A stretch of DNA of 53,719 nt from Bordetella parapertussis. GTDB taxonomy: Bacteria > Pseudomonadota > Gammaproteobacteria > Burkholderiales > SG8-41. Position numbers and translations under genes: made by a program. Where the stretch lies: contig CAMBCF010000017.1 in NCBI GenBank assembly GCA_945864585.1, positions 1-53,719 on the forward strand, given 5' to 3'. The notes below the pieces were generated by a model, which had not been told where the DNA came from, did no database searches, and saw only the letters and a program-made list of their open reading frames with translations. Below are positions 25,429 to 34,229 of the stretch, in pieces (the first letter of the stretch is position 1; each line of letters opens with the position of its first letter).

Positions 25429-25450
25429 TTTTCCCCCTTCACCCTTCACG
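25425..25450. repeat. TTCAC-type repeat overlapping a start site
   Basis: TTCACTTTTCCCCCTTCACC followed by CTTCAC. Read on the minus strand it contains GTGAA units, the last of which holds the GTG start of the Bug gene. It follows the stop of the upstream Bug gene by three bases. Confidence 0.55.
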
Positions 25451-25453
25451 ATC

Positions 25454-26422
25454 TCAATTAACCTTCGCCCCCGAAGCAATAATCACCGGCGCGAATTTTT
25501 TCACCTCGGCGCGTATGAAGGCATCAAAGGCTTCAGGCGTGGTGGGCCTGGGAGTAGCTCCCTGCGTCAGCATACGTTCCTTCATTTCCGGCGCACTGAG
25601 TATGCGCACCACTTCTTTGTTCACCAGGTTCACGATCGGTCGCGGCGTTTTGGCCGCCACCAGCAAGCCGTACCATTGATCGTAATCAAAGCCCGGCAAC
25701 CCCGCTTCTGCAATCGTCGGCACGCTGGGAAACAGCGGTGAACGCGTCGCCGTGGACACCGCAAGCGCAAGCACCCGCCCGGCCTTCAACTGCCCCATCG
25801 CCACCAGTATCGGCGCAAAATTAAATTGCACGCCGCCACCGATCACATTGTTCAGTGCGTCAGGCGCGCCCTTGTACGGCACGTGTGTGGCGGTAATGCC
25901 CGCGGCGAGTTTGAACATCTCTCCGTTGATCTGCGTGCCGCTGCCAATACCGGCCGAACTGAAATTCATGGTTCCCGGTTTCGCTTTTGCCATCGCAATC
26001 AGTTCTTTCATCGTCTTCGGCCCCAAACCCGGCGCCACTATCAGCACATTGGGCACGCTCGCCACCTGCGACACGCCGGCGAAATCCCTGATCGTGTCAT
26101 AGGGCAATTTGGAGAACAGCGTGGCGTTGCCCGCGTGACCGGTGGACACCATCATCATGGTGTGACCGTCGTAATTGGCGTCGAGCACGTATTGCGAGGC
26201 AATGGTGCCACCGGCGCTGGGACGGTTATCCACCACCACCTGCTGGCCCCAGCTTTCGAGAATTTTTTCGCCGATCCAGCGCGCGAGGATGTCGGTCTGG
26301 CTGCCAGCGGCGAAGGGCACCAGCATGCGTATGTTTTTGTTCGGAAATTTTTCTTGTGCGCGAGCGGGCGGAGCACCCAGGCATAGCGTCAACGCCAGCA
26401 CGAGCAGTTGGATGGGTTTCAT
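25454..26422 (-). CDS. Bug/TctC-type periplasmic binding protein (8)
   Basis: 322 residues from the ATG at 26422 (GAGGTG upstream). Signal peptide to ARAQ. Landmarks: FPNKNIRMLVPFAAGSQTD, VVDNRPSAGGTIASQ, IVAPGLGPKT, THVPYKGAPDAL, GRVLALAVST and GFDYDQWYGLLVAAKTP. The next Bug gene follows on the same strand with a 25-base gap, so this is the second tandem Bug pair of the window. The partners differ strongly at ligand loops (PFAAGSQTD here, GGGVGSTAD in the other). Confidence 0.92.
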   Translation of the reverse strand: MKPIQLLVLALTLCLGAPPARAQEKFPNKNIRMLVPFAAGSQTDILARWIGEKILESWGQQVVVDNRPSAGGTIASQYVLDANYDGHTMMMVSTGHAGNATLFSKLPYDTIRDFAGVSQVASVPNVLIVAPGLGPKTMKELIAMAKAKPGTMNFSSAGIGSGTQINGEMFKLAAGITATHVPYKGAPDALNNVIGGGVQFNFAPILVAMGQLKAGRVLALAVSTATRSPLFPSVPTIAEAGLPGFDYDQWYGLLVAAKTPRPIVNLVNKEVVRILSAPEMKERMLTQGATPRPTTPEAFDAFIRAEVKKFAPVIIASGAKVN

Positions 26423-26477
26423 AAGAACACCTCGATCAATACGTAAGTTTTGTTCTACCATGCTATTTATGGTTGGC

Positions 26478-27356
26478 CTACGCGCCTGCTTCGCGCAGAT
26501 AACTCAAATCCAGGTATTGGGCCGCGCCGCCTTTGGCCGCCGTGAATTTCTCCGACGCCCAGACAAAATCCATCACCTGCCGCACGCCGTCTTCAGCGAT
26601 TTGCGGGCGCGCACGGCTGAACACACGCAGCAGCGCCTGCGCCGCCAGATCGGCCGCCATATTGAGCCGCGCCGGCAGCATTTGCACCGCTGCGTCGTGG
26701 TTCGCCGCATCCTGCAGCCACGCGTATGCCTGATTGAAGCCGCGGATAAACGCGATGAGTTCCGCCTTGTGCTCACGCGCCCACGCGCGGCGCGCGGCAG
26801 CTATCGGCCCCGGATACGCCGGAAAGAAATCACTCGATGCGCCGAGGCTCTTGAATCCAGCCGCCATCAGGTTGCGGTCAAACGGCGGATTGATGAAACA
26901 CGCAGAACCAGCCCCGTTCATCATGGCGTCGAAACGCTGCTGCGAGCCGCCGGCGTTTTTAAAATGCGTGTCGCTTTCTGTCAGGCCGTGCTGCTCAAAT
27001 AACCTGCGCAGCAACAGCGAATAGCCGGTGCGCGCATCATCCACTACGATGTTTTTGCCTTTGAGGTCACGGATGCCAGTGATGTCTTTCGACACCATCA
27101 GCGATAACTCCGGCGCGTGCGATTGGGCCATGAAAATAAACAGGTCGGCGCCCTGCTCCACACCGCGCACGATGTGATCGACCTGCTGAAAGCCGATATC
27201 AAAACCACCGTTTTTCAGCGCATCGAGCTGCTGAATCGACGAACCGGTGACCGTGAGATCAACCTCGGCGCCGGCGCTTTTCCACAGGCCCAGCGACTGC
27301 GCGACGTATACCGGCCAGGTGTTTACACCTTCGGAAATCAGGGCGAGTTTAATCAT
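26478..27356 (-). CDS. ABC-type (NMT1/SsuA-like) substrate-binding protein without signal peptide
   Basis: 292 residues starting MIKLALISEGVNTWPVYVAQ, then GLWKSAGAEVDLTVTGSS. That is the first strand of a NMT1/SsuA/TauA-type binding protein, with no export signal before it. Further landmarks: GFDIGFQQVDH, LMVSKDITGIRDLKGKNIVV and NAGGSQQRFDAMMNGA. No ABC permease or ATPase gene is nearby. It may be a cytoplasmic ligand sensor or a relative of the THI5 pyrimidine-synthesis fold. It lies 55 bases before a Bug gene on the same strand. Confidence 0.82.
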   Translation of the reverse strand: MIKLALISEGVNTWPVYVAQSLGLWKSAGAEVDLTVTGSSIQQLDALKNGGFDIGFQQVDHIVRGVEQGADLFIFMAQSHAPELSLMVSKDITGIRDLKGKNIVVDDARTGYSLLLRRLFEQHGLTESDTHFKNAGGSQQRFDAMMNGAGSACFINPPFDRNLMAAGFKSLGASSDFFPAYPGPIAAARRAWAREHKAELIAFIRGFNQAYAWLQDAANHDAAVQMLPARLNMAADLAAQALLRVFSRARPQIAEDGVRQVMDFVWASEKFTAAKGGAAQYLDLSYLREAGA

Positions 27357-27744
27357 TAAATGAGCCAGCGTTTGGCACGAGATTTTAACACTGGCGTTAG
27401 CTGCCGCACCACTGCATGGATAGTAGAAACTCTCAATTACACAATACTTTAAAGCACGGACTTCAGGTCATTACACGCATGTGACCAGTAACTGAGCATG
27501 CGCGTGCCCGGCGGTTGAATAAAAGTCTCGCGGAATCAGGCACAAAGCGCACCAGCACGCTAACACTAGTTTATAACTATTTGAAATTAAACATGTTTTA
27601 TTGCACGTCGTGACTCGAAAAACTATGCACAGTTTCTGTGGATAAGCTTGTGAACAAGCGTGAAAATCGATGCCTGCAACGCGGTTCCATTTGCAATTAT
27701 TCTACAGCGCCTATTTTTTAGGCAACTTGATCGCGGCCACAACC
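27357..27744. other. Gene-free stretch with one DnaA box and small palindromes
   Basis: 388 bases without a gene. It holds a perfect DnaA box in inverse orientation (TGTGGATAA, 27637-27645), immediately followed by the palindrome GCTTGTGAACAAGC (27646-27659). AT-rich sequence (27569-27600) and a GCCTA/TAGGC hairpin (27709-27723) lie either side. There are too few boxes for an origin. Confidence 0.5.
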
Positions 27745-29769
27745 TCAGCGTTTTAACACGCCCAGCAAGTTGTAAAAATCATCGGTCCATAAACGCAGGC
27801 TGGTGTCCTGCGGCAGTGCTTGTGCAACAGAGCGCAACGCCGGCGCCTGCAGTATCGCGCGGTTTTTGGTGACGACAATTTGATCCGTTGCAGACAACCA
27901 GTATTCGACGCCGCTGCTGTTCCCCGGCTCGTCGCTTACCATCACCGCGCTCATGCCGAATTCGCCGGCTAGCCGCGCCACCACCGGCGCGATGTTGACA
28001 AAACGATTGGTTGCCTGAAACACCATCACCCCGTCGAGCGCCAAATGTTTGACGTACACCGCCATCGCCTCGCGGGTCAGCAAATGCATGGGTATCGAAT
28101 CACCGGAAAAAGCATCTATCGCCAGAAAATCAAAGCGTTGCGGCGCTTCGCGCTCCAGCGACAGGCGTCCGTCGCCCAGCACTACGTCGATCTGTGCCGG
28201 ACTGTCCTTCAGGAACGAAAATTCCAGCATCGCCACCGCCGCCACTTGCGGATCGATTTCGTAAAAGCGGAACACATCGCCGCTGCGGGCGTAGGCCGCG
28301 ATCGCGCCCGCGCCCAGGCCGATCACGCCCACCCGGCGCGGCGATTCGGGCAAGCTCGCAAACGCGCGGCCATAGCCGCTGGTGAGGCCGAAATAGCTCG
28401 AAGCCTGGCGCCGATGCTCGGGTTCCAGCAGTTGGCCGCCGTGACTGATCGCGCCGTGATACATCACCCGAAACGGCGCGGGCGCGGGGAAATCCTTGGT
28501 GCGCACCACGCCGTAAAAATTACGCACCATCACGCGCACATCGGTTGAGTACTCGATCACATTCCGGATCACCAACCCGGTGGTCACACATGCCACCACG
28601 AACGCCAGCACCGCCATCCAGCGCGCCGCCGCCAGTGCGTTCCAGAACAGCAGCAGCGCGCACGCCGCAACCGTGATACCCAATTCAAAATAACCTTTGA
28701 GCAGCAGCGGTGCTGCAATGCCGATCAGCAACGCACCCAGCGCGCCGCCGATGGAAATCATCAGATAAAATGTGGTCAGATAACGCGGCGCGGGACGCAG
28801 CCGGTAGAGCTCGCCGTGGCAGAACATGCAACACACAAACAGGCCCGCCGCATACAACGGCGCCGCGATATAGAGATCCAGCGATTCGCCAAACCACGCC
28901 ATCGCCGGCAATGCCACTGCCAGCAGCACCATAAACAGCGGGCGCACATACCAGCGCGGATGATCGAAACACAAAATAAAGGTGATCAAGTACAGCGACA
29001 GCGGCGCCAGCCACAAAAACGGAATCGACGCGATATTCTGCGTCAGGTGATTGGTGACGCCGAGCAACACACACGAGCCCATCGCCGCGTAAGCTATCCA
29101 TGTCACGCGCTCACCCATCGACGGCGCGGGCGTGTCGGCGTCGGCGCCTGCGTCGGCGGTCTGCGCCGGCGCGCTCACCGACGCCGCGCGCGCGCTGCGC
29201 CACGCCGTCCATCCGCATAACGCGGCGAAAACGGCATACAACACCGACCAGCCGTACGACTGCACGCTGCTGCGCAACCAGGGTTCTATCGCCACCGGAT
29301 ACGACAGCAGCGCGAGCAATGAAGCGAAGTTTGACAGTGCGAACAGGCGGTAAGGAACGGCGTGCCTGAAATGCCGCCAATACCACGCCTGCAGCAGCGG
29401 ACTGGTCGCCGACAGCAGAAAGTACTGCAAACCTATGGTTACGCCGAGCAACCCCAAAATGGCGGGCACCGGCGCGCTACCCGCATCACCATCGGGCTTC
29501 CACCGCACATCGGGAACGATCGGCAGCAGCAGTAAACTTACTGCGAGCAAAGCGATATGAATTTTGGCTTGTGTTAGCGGTGTCAGGCGCCGCGAGGTCC
29601 AGTCGGCGTAGGCATAGCCGGCCAGCAAAATGCTCTGGAAAAACACCATGCACACAGCCCACACCGACGCGGCGCCGCCGAACCACGGCAAGATCTGACG
29701 CGCGATAACCGGTTGCACCAAAAACAGCAAAAAAGCGCTAAGAAATATACTGCCCGCGTAAAGCCGCAT
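27745..29769 (-). CDS. Membrane protein with C-terminal spermidine synthase-like domain
   Basis: 674 residues. The first about 400 contain roughly ten membrane helices beginning MRLYAGSIFLSAFLLFLVQP, characteristic of the fused 'spermidine synthase-like' membrane proteins. The C-terminal domain has a SAM-type motif GVIGLGAGAIAAYARSG, then FYEIDPQVAAVA, then LGDGRLSLE and FLAIDAFSGDSIP, as in aminopropyltransferases. The catalytic Asp is replaced by the DAFSGD variant typical of the fused group, whose reaction is unknown. No speD lies nearby. Confidence 0.85.
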   Translation of the reverse strand: MRLYAGSIFLSAFLLFLVQPVIARQILPWFGGAASVWAVCMVFFQSILLAGYAYADWTSRRLTPLTQAKIHIALLAVSLLLLPIVPDVRWKPDGDAGSAPVPAILGLLGVTIGLQYFLLSATSPLLQAWYWRHFRHAVPYRLFALSNFASLLALLSYPVAIEPWLRSSVQSYGWSVLYAVFAALCGWTAWRSARAASVSAPAQTADAGADADTPAPSMGERVTWIAYAAMGSCVLLGVTNHLTQNIASIPFLWLAPLSLYLITFILCFDHPRWYVRPLFMVLLAVALPAMAWFGESLDLYIAAPLYAAGLFVCCMFCHGELYRLRPAPRYLTTFYLMISIGGALGALLIGIAAPLLLKGYFELGITVAACALLLFWNALAAARWMAVLAFVVACVTTGLVIRNVIEYSTDVRVMVRNFYGVVRTKDFPAPAPFRVMYHGAISHGGQLLEPEHRRQASSYFGLTSGYGRAFASLPESPRRVGVIGLGAGAIAAYARSGDVFRFYEIDPQVAAVAMLEFSFLKDSPAQIDVVLGDGRLSLEREAPQRFDFLAIDAFSGDSIPMHLLTREAMAVYVKHLALDGVMVFQATNRFVNIAPVVARLAGEFGMSAVMVSDEPGNSSGVEYWLSATDQIVVTKNRAILQAPALRSVAQALPQDTSLRLWTDDFYNLLGVLKR

Positions 29770-30005
29770 ACCAGAATGACCTTAACCAATTATTGAAAAT
29801 TACCCGTACCCGGAACACGCTCTGCCCATAGGGGCATCTAGTGAATCTGGTCCGTCTGCCATGCCGCTGGAGAATATCATGCAAGCGGGTTCGTCGCGGC
29901 TGCGGATCCTCCGGCGCGTTTGCTTAGGGTTAAATATTCTCTACACCCCTTGGCTTTTTCGCGGCGCCAGAGTGCAAGGGCGCACCTCAATACTGTGCGC
30001 GCGGC

Positions 30006-30728
30006 CTACGGCACGCGCCGCGCCGGGTTCAGCAGCAATGCCGCCAACGCCGGCAGCAACAGAATGGCGCCCAGCATGTTCACCAGAAACATGAAGGCGA
30101 GCAGTATGCCCATGTCCGCCTGGAATTTCAGCGCCGAGAATGCCCACGAGCCCACGCCCACGCTCATGGTAACGGCAGTGAAAACCGCGGCAGTGCCGCG
30201 TTCGCGCAGCGCCTCGAAAAATGCTGCTTCGATACTCGCGCCCGTTGCAACGAGATGATGCTTGAAGCGCTCGTAGAGATAAATTCCGTAGTCCACGCCC
30301 ACGCCTACGCCCAGTGCGATCACCGGCAAGGTGGAAACCTTGAGCCCGATGCCCAGGCTTGCCATCAACGCATTACAAAGTATTGAAACCAGCGCCAGCG
30401 GCAAAATGATGCAGAGGACTGCCTGCCATTGCCGGAACATCAGCCAGCACAGAAAAATGATAGTGCCGAAAATGGACATCAGCATGGTCACTTCGGCGGC
30501 ATCCACCGCCTCGTTGGTGGCGGCCATTACCCCCACATTGCCGCTGGCGAGCAGGAATTTGAGCTTCTCCGAATTGTGCTGCTGCGTGAATTTCTTGATT
30601 TCACTGACGATATGGGCAATCGTCGTTCCCTGGTGATCGCGTGTAAAAATGAGCACCTGCATGGCGCTGCAGTCGCTATTGAGCAGGCCCGTTGCGGTGT
30701 CTACCGGGGTGACCGACTGCGCCAGCAC
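30006..30728 (-). pseudogene. RND exporter, C-terminal fragment
   Basis: 240 residues from a GTG at 30728; homology continues upstream to about 30746 with no start. It contains the second periplasmic region end (TATGLLNSDCSAMQVLIFTR), then RND helices with ALGVGVGVDYGIYLYERFKH (the TM10-like motif) and the terminal LLLPALAALLLNP. It is the out-of-frame continuation of the RND gene at 30676-31884; about 250 residues between the halves are deleted. The hydrophobic segments are intact but useless alone. Confidence 0.82.
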
Positions 30729-31884
30729 ATCGCGATTGCGTGACAGCGCACGCCACTTTGGGCAGCAGCATCTTGTTGGTGAGTATCATCAGCGCCACGC
30801 CCAGACTGGCAGTGACGCCTAATTCGCGCACCATGTCGATCTTGATGTGCATGATCACCGTGAAACCCAGCGCATTGGTAATCAGCGCCACCGTGCCCGG
30901 AATCGCCAACCGCAGAAAGGCATTGCGCGCCGCGGCAGGCCCTGCGGCGCCCTGCACCACCTCGGCCTTCCACACATTGGTCATCTGCACCGCATGGGAA
31001 ACGCCGATGGAAAAAATCAGAAACGGCACCAGGATGGAAAGCGGGTCTATGCCGAATCCGATCAGCGGGAGTATCCCCAGCAACCAGATCACCGGCATCA
31101 GCGCGCAGACGAGGGCCAGAATGGTCAGCCGCAACGAGCCGCAATAAAAGTAAAGAAGCAGCGCGGTGATGGCAAATGTTACGCCAAAAAATGCGATTAC
31201 GCCCACTGCCCCTTCTGCGATATCGCCGACCGCCTTGGCGAATCCGATGATATGCACGCTGTGCCGGTGGTCCTGGAATTTGGCGCGAATCTGTTCCAGT
31301 TGCTGCGCTACTTCCCGGTAATTCAAGCGTTTCCCGCTGAGCGGATCGATCTCCAGTAAATCTGCGCTTACCAGGGCTGCGCTAAAGTCATTGGCGACCA
31401 GTCGCCCCACGTTGCCGGACTTCAGCACATTGCGCCGCACTTTCTCCAGATCGTCCGCCGTCCCCTTGAAATCTGCAGGGATTACATTGCCTCCGGAAAA
31501 GCCTTCTTCAACCACTTCAATAAAGCGCACATTCGGTGTGAGCAGCGAGGTAACCGTTGGCCGGTCCACCCCTGGAATAAAAAACACGGCATCGGTCACC
31601 TGCTTCAAGGTGGCGAAAAACTCAGGGTTATACATTTCCCGGCCATCTTTTTGCATAACCGCAACCAGCACGCGATTCGCCCCGCCAAAAGTCTTTTGAT
31701 AAGTGGCAAAGACTTTCATGTATTCATGCTGCAACGGAATCATCTTGTTGAATCCCGCATCCACACGAAGCAAAGTGCCGGTGTAGATAAACACCGACGT
31801 CAGCACGGCAAACACAGCCAGCAGACTGCGGCGCTGGCTGAATATCAGACCAGCGATGCGTTCGATAAATTGAGTGAGGGTCAC
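30676..31884 (-). pseudogene. RND exporter, N-terminal fragment
   Basis: 402 residues from a GTG at 31884 that overlaps the stop of the upstream YCF48 gene (GTGA). It starts with a normal RND N-terminus, MTLTQFIERIAGLIFSQRRS and LRVDAGFNKMIP, then the first helix bundle with FLIFSIGVSHAVQMTNVWKA. Homology ends at NKMLLPKVACA (about 30755), followed by frame-shifted, low-complexity residues. MMPL-type RND exporters of about 780 residues that sit with YCF48-like genes export lipids or hydrophobic compounds. This one lost the second periplasmic domain. Confidence 0.85.
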
Positions 31885-32324
31885 GGCTTGGCAAGCCCGG
31901 TGATGCGCGTTACGCCGCGCTCGCCAAACGCCAGCAGGTCACCGTTGGCGACTGGCAGCACAGCGGCAAATGCCGCTCCACCGGCATGCCGATGCAACGC
32001 AAATGTCTGGCCGCCATCCCGGCTGAGCAATAGCGTGCCGTTTTGACCCGCCAACACGGCTGCCCCGTCGCCCCATACCTTTCCACCCATCAGTGACGCC
32101 TGGGTTTGACTCTGCACAGATTGCCACTGCTCGCCAAAATCGGCCGAATGATAAACATTCCCGCGCAGGCCGAAAACGATCAGATTCGACTTGCCGGGAA
32201 ACACCAGTCCGAAAAAAGAACCTTTATACGGGGACTGCTGTGTTTTCCAGTTTTCGCCGCCATCCGCGGACGCCAGTAGTGTACCGGATTCACCCGCAAT
32301 CAGCCGCAGCCCGCTTTCAGTCAT
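31881..32324 (-). pseudogene. YCF48/BNR-repeat protein, C-terminal fragment
   Basis: 147 residues of beta-propeller blades: GESGTLLASADGGENWKTQQ, then FGLRGNVYHSADFGEQWQ, LAGQNGTLLLSRDGGQTF and a closing GERGVTRITG. YCF48-like propellers of about 330 residues occur next to RND exporters of the family found downstream. The fragment begins at an accidental ATG inside the frame-shift junction with the N-terminal piece (32317-32514). It is translationally coupled to the RND start (GTGA). Confidence 0.75.
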
Positions 32325-32514
32325 CCGACAGAAAGATGCGGCCGCGCTCCCCGGCCATCACCAGCCTTTTGCCGGAACGCGCTGCATCGAGCAGCAGAAC
32401 GGTGTCGATACGCAAGCCGGTCGCATGAAAGACCGGAGCGGGCCGTGGTGAGAACGCAAATATCGCGCCGATTAATACGGCGAGCGCGAAGAGAATGCCG
32501 ATAACTCGGCTCAT
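32317..32514 (-). pseudogene. YCF48/BNR-repeat protein, N-terminal fragment
   Basis: 65 residues: signal anchor VIGILFALAVLIGAIFAFSP, then LDAARSGKRLVMAGERGRIF and LSDD, followed at once by TGA. The blade is cut exactly at LSDD, where a family member would continue AGKTW. The C-terminal piece resumes four blades later in another frame (ESGLRLIAGESG), so about 130 residues were lost with a frameshift. This is the same type of lesion as in the adjacent RND gene. Confidence 0.72.
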
Positions 32515-32890
32515 GGCCGGGATCCATGCTTGATGGCGCCCATCCTAACAGCCGGGGTGATGTGCCGCTTACGGCGCAGCACGATGGTCAACTGCGGCCA
32601 GCGTGAATAGGTTTTAACCCTATCGGGCGGCTGACTTCGCACGCGGGACAGGCGCCCCTGTCCATCACGCCGATGCATGCTAAAGCGAAGGACGTACAGG
32701 CATTACTCACGACGGTCAGCGAGAAACTCAAAGCATGGAAAAGAACTGCGGAGCAGTTGCCTTTGGTTTCTGTCTGGCAGCGCGTCTGCGAGTTCATTGT
32801 GACTCACGTGACCGGATTTAACTGGCTTGCACGACGGCCTTCGCCGCAATTGATGCATTACACATAGGGCCAATAGCCGTTTTTAGGATA
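32515..32890. other. Gene-poor stretch
   Basis: 376 bases. A 64-residue plus-strand frame (32673-32867, MHAKAKDVQALLTTVSEKL...) has an amphipathic helical look but no ribosome-binding site or recognised relatives; I would not call it a gene. I see no repeat or RNA here. Confidence 0.3.
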
Positions 32891-33109
32891 ATGAAACCAT
32901 TAATGATTTTTGGCGTCGCGACTTTCCTGTTAATCGTGTGGGTATCGTGGATGTTTCGGTATGACGTTCCTACGCATCTAGAAGCAGTAGGGACTAAAGT
33001 GCCGATAATTCTAGATCGATGGACGGGCAATACCTACCTCTACAGTGGCGGGAAATGGGACAAAATAGAAACAAGGGTATGGGAGGAAGTTACTCCCGCT
33101 AAAAAATGA
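32891..33109 (+). CDS. Small single-span membrane protein
   Basis: 72 residues: a membrane helix (PLMIFGVATFLLIVWVSWMF), then the short outside segment VPIILDRWTGNTYLYSGGKW, ending with a basic tail. The D-R-W-T-G-x-x-Y...G-x-W pattern is one I recall in small exported bacterial proteins, in which it resembles a lone beta-hairpin. It has no recognised partner here. TTTAGGA upstream is a modest ribosome-binding site. Function unknown. Confidence 0.6.
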   Translation: MKPLMIFGVATFLLIVWVSWMFRYDVPTHLEAVGTKVPIILDRWTGNTYLYSGGKWDKIETRVWEEVTPAKK

Positions 33110-33216
33110 AATCCCGTTAAACCCAACTGAGACACTACCCTCGAGGATCAGCGGTGTCGCCATGACGCCGTTTGTGTGATCATGTGGGTGTAACCGGCGC
33201 AACACAGGAGCACTCC

Positions 33217-34212
33217 GTGAATCCAGCTACAAAAATCATTTGCTGTGCGCTGCTGGCGTGCGCTATGGCGGCATCCGCGCCGGCATCCGCACAGCAGCCA
33301 CAGCCTGCCGCGAACTACCCCAGCAAATCCTTGCGTCTGGTGGTGCCTGCCGCTCCCGGCGGCGGCACCGACATCATCGCGCGCCTGATCGCGCAGGGCT
33401 TATTCGAAAGCTGGGGCCACAGCGTGGTGGTGGACAATCGCGGCGGCGGCGGCGGCATACCCGGCGTAACACTGGTCGCCAAACAAGCGGCACCCGACGG
33501 CTACACCCTGCTGCTGGGCAGCGTCGGCCATCTGACCTTCGCGCCGGCGATCGAGCGCAATCTGGCTTACGATCCGCGCAAAGATCTGGCGCCAATTTCA
33601 CTCGCCGCCAATCAGCCGTTTGTGATCGCTGCCACGCGCACACTGGCGGCAAATAATATCCAGGATTTGGTCGCGCTGGCGAAAGCCAAGCCCGGAACCA
33701 TCAGCTACGGCTCCGGCGGCAGTGGTTCGGCATCGCACCTGGGCATCGAACTGCTGGCGATCAGCACCGGCTTCTCGATGCTGCATGTCGCTTACAAGGG
33801 CAGCAATCCGGCAGTCACCGCAGCGATGGCCGGTGAAATTCAGATCGCGCTGGCGGGGCTTGCGACGCTGTTGCCTCACGTAAAAGGCAACCGCCTGAAA
33901 GCGCTCGCCGTCACCAGCGCCAAGCGCACGCACTTCGCGCCGGATATTCCGGCCGTGGCCGAGTCCGTGCCGGGCTATGTGTTTGACGTGTGGTACGGGC
34001 TGGTCTACCCGGGTGGCACGCCGCGCGCTATCGTGGCCAAGGCCAGCAGCGAAATCCACAAACTGCTGGCGTCAGCCGAAGTCGGCAAGCGCTTTGCGAA
34101 CGCGGGCGTGGAACCGATGACCAACACGCCCGAAGCGTTCAGCGCGATGATTGCGCAGGAAATTCCGAAATGGCAGAAAGTGGTGAGGGAAGCAAAAATA
34201 AAAGTGGAGTAG
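33217..34212 (+). CDS. Bug/TctC-type periplasmic binding protein (9)
   Basis: 331 residues from a GTG at 33217, six bases after CAGGAG; the longer frame to 33172 lacks a site. Signal peptide ends PASAQ. Landmarks: YPSKSLRLVVPAAPGGGTD, VVDNRGGGGGIPG, IAATRTLAANN (in place of VVHPSLPAKS), HVAYKGSNPAV and NRLKALAVTSAK. The HVAYKG and missing VVHPS Ser suggest altered domain-2 contacts. A second Bug gene follows 17 bases downstream. Confidence 0.92.
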   Translation: MNPATKIICCALLACAMAASAPASAQQPQPAANYPSKSLRLVVPAAPGGGTDIIARLIAQGLFESWGHSVVVDNRGGGGGIPGVTLVAKQAAPDGYTLLLGSVGHLTFAPAIERNLAYDPRKDLAPISLAANQPFVIAATRTLAANNIQDLVALAKAKPGTISYGSGGSGSASHLGIELLAISTGFSMLHVAYKGSNPAVTAAMAGEIQIALAGLATLLPHVKGNRLKALAVTSAKRTHFAPDIPAVAESVPGYVFDVWYGLVYPGGTPRAIVAKASSEIHKLLASAEVGKRFANAGVEPMTNTPEAFSAMIAQEIPKWQKVVREAKIKVE

Positions 34213-34229
34213 TCAAAAGGAGGAACTCA

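Noticed and set aside
27569-27723. Replication origin
   Set aside because: Only one consensus DnaA box and no dnaA/dnaN/gyrB neighbourhood.
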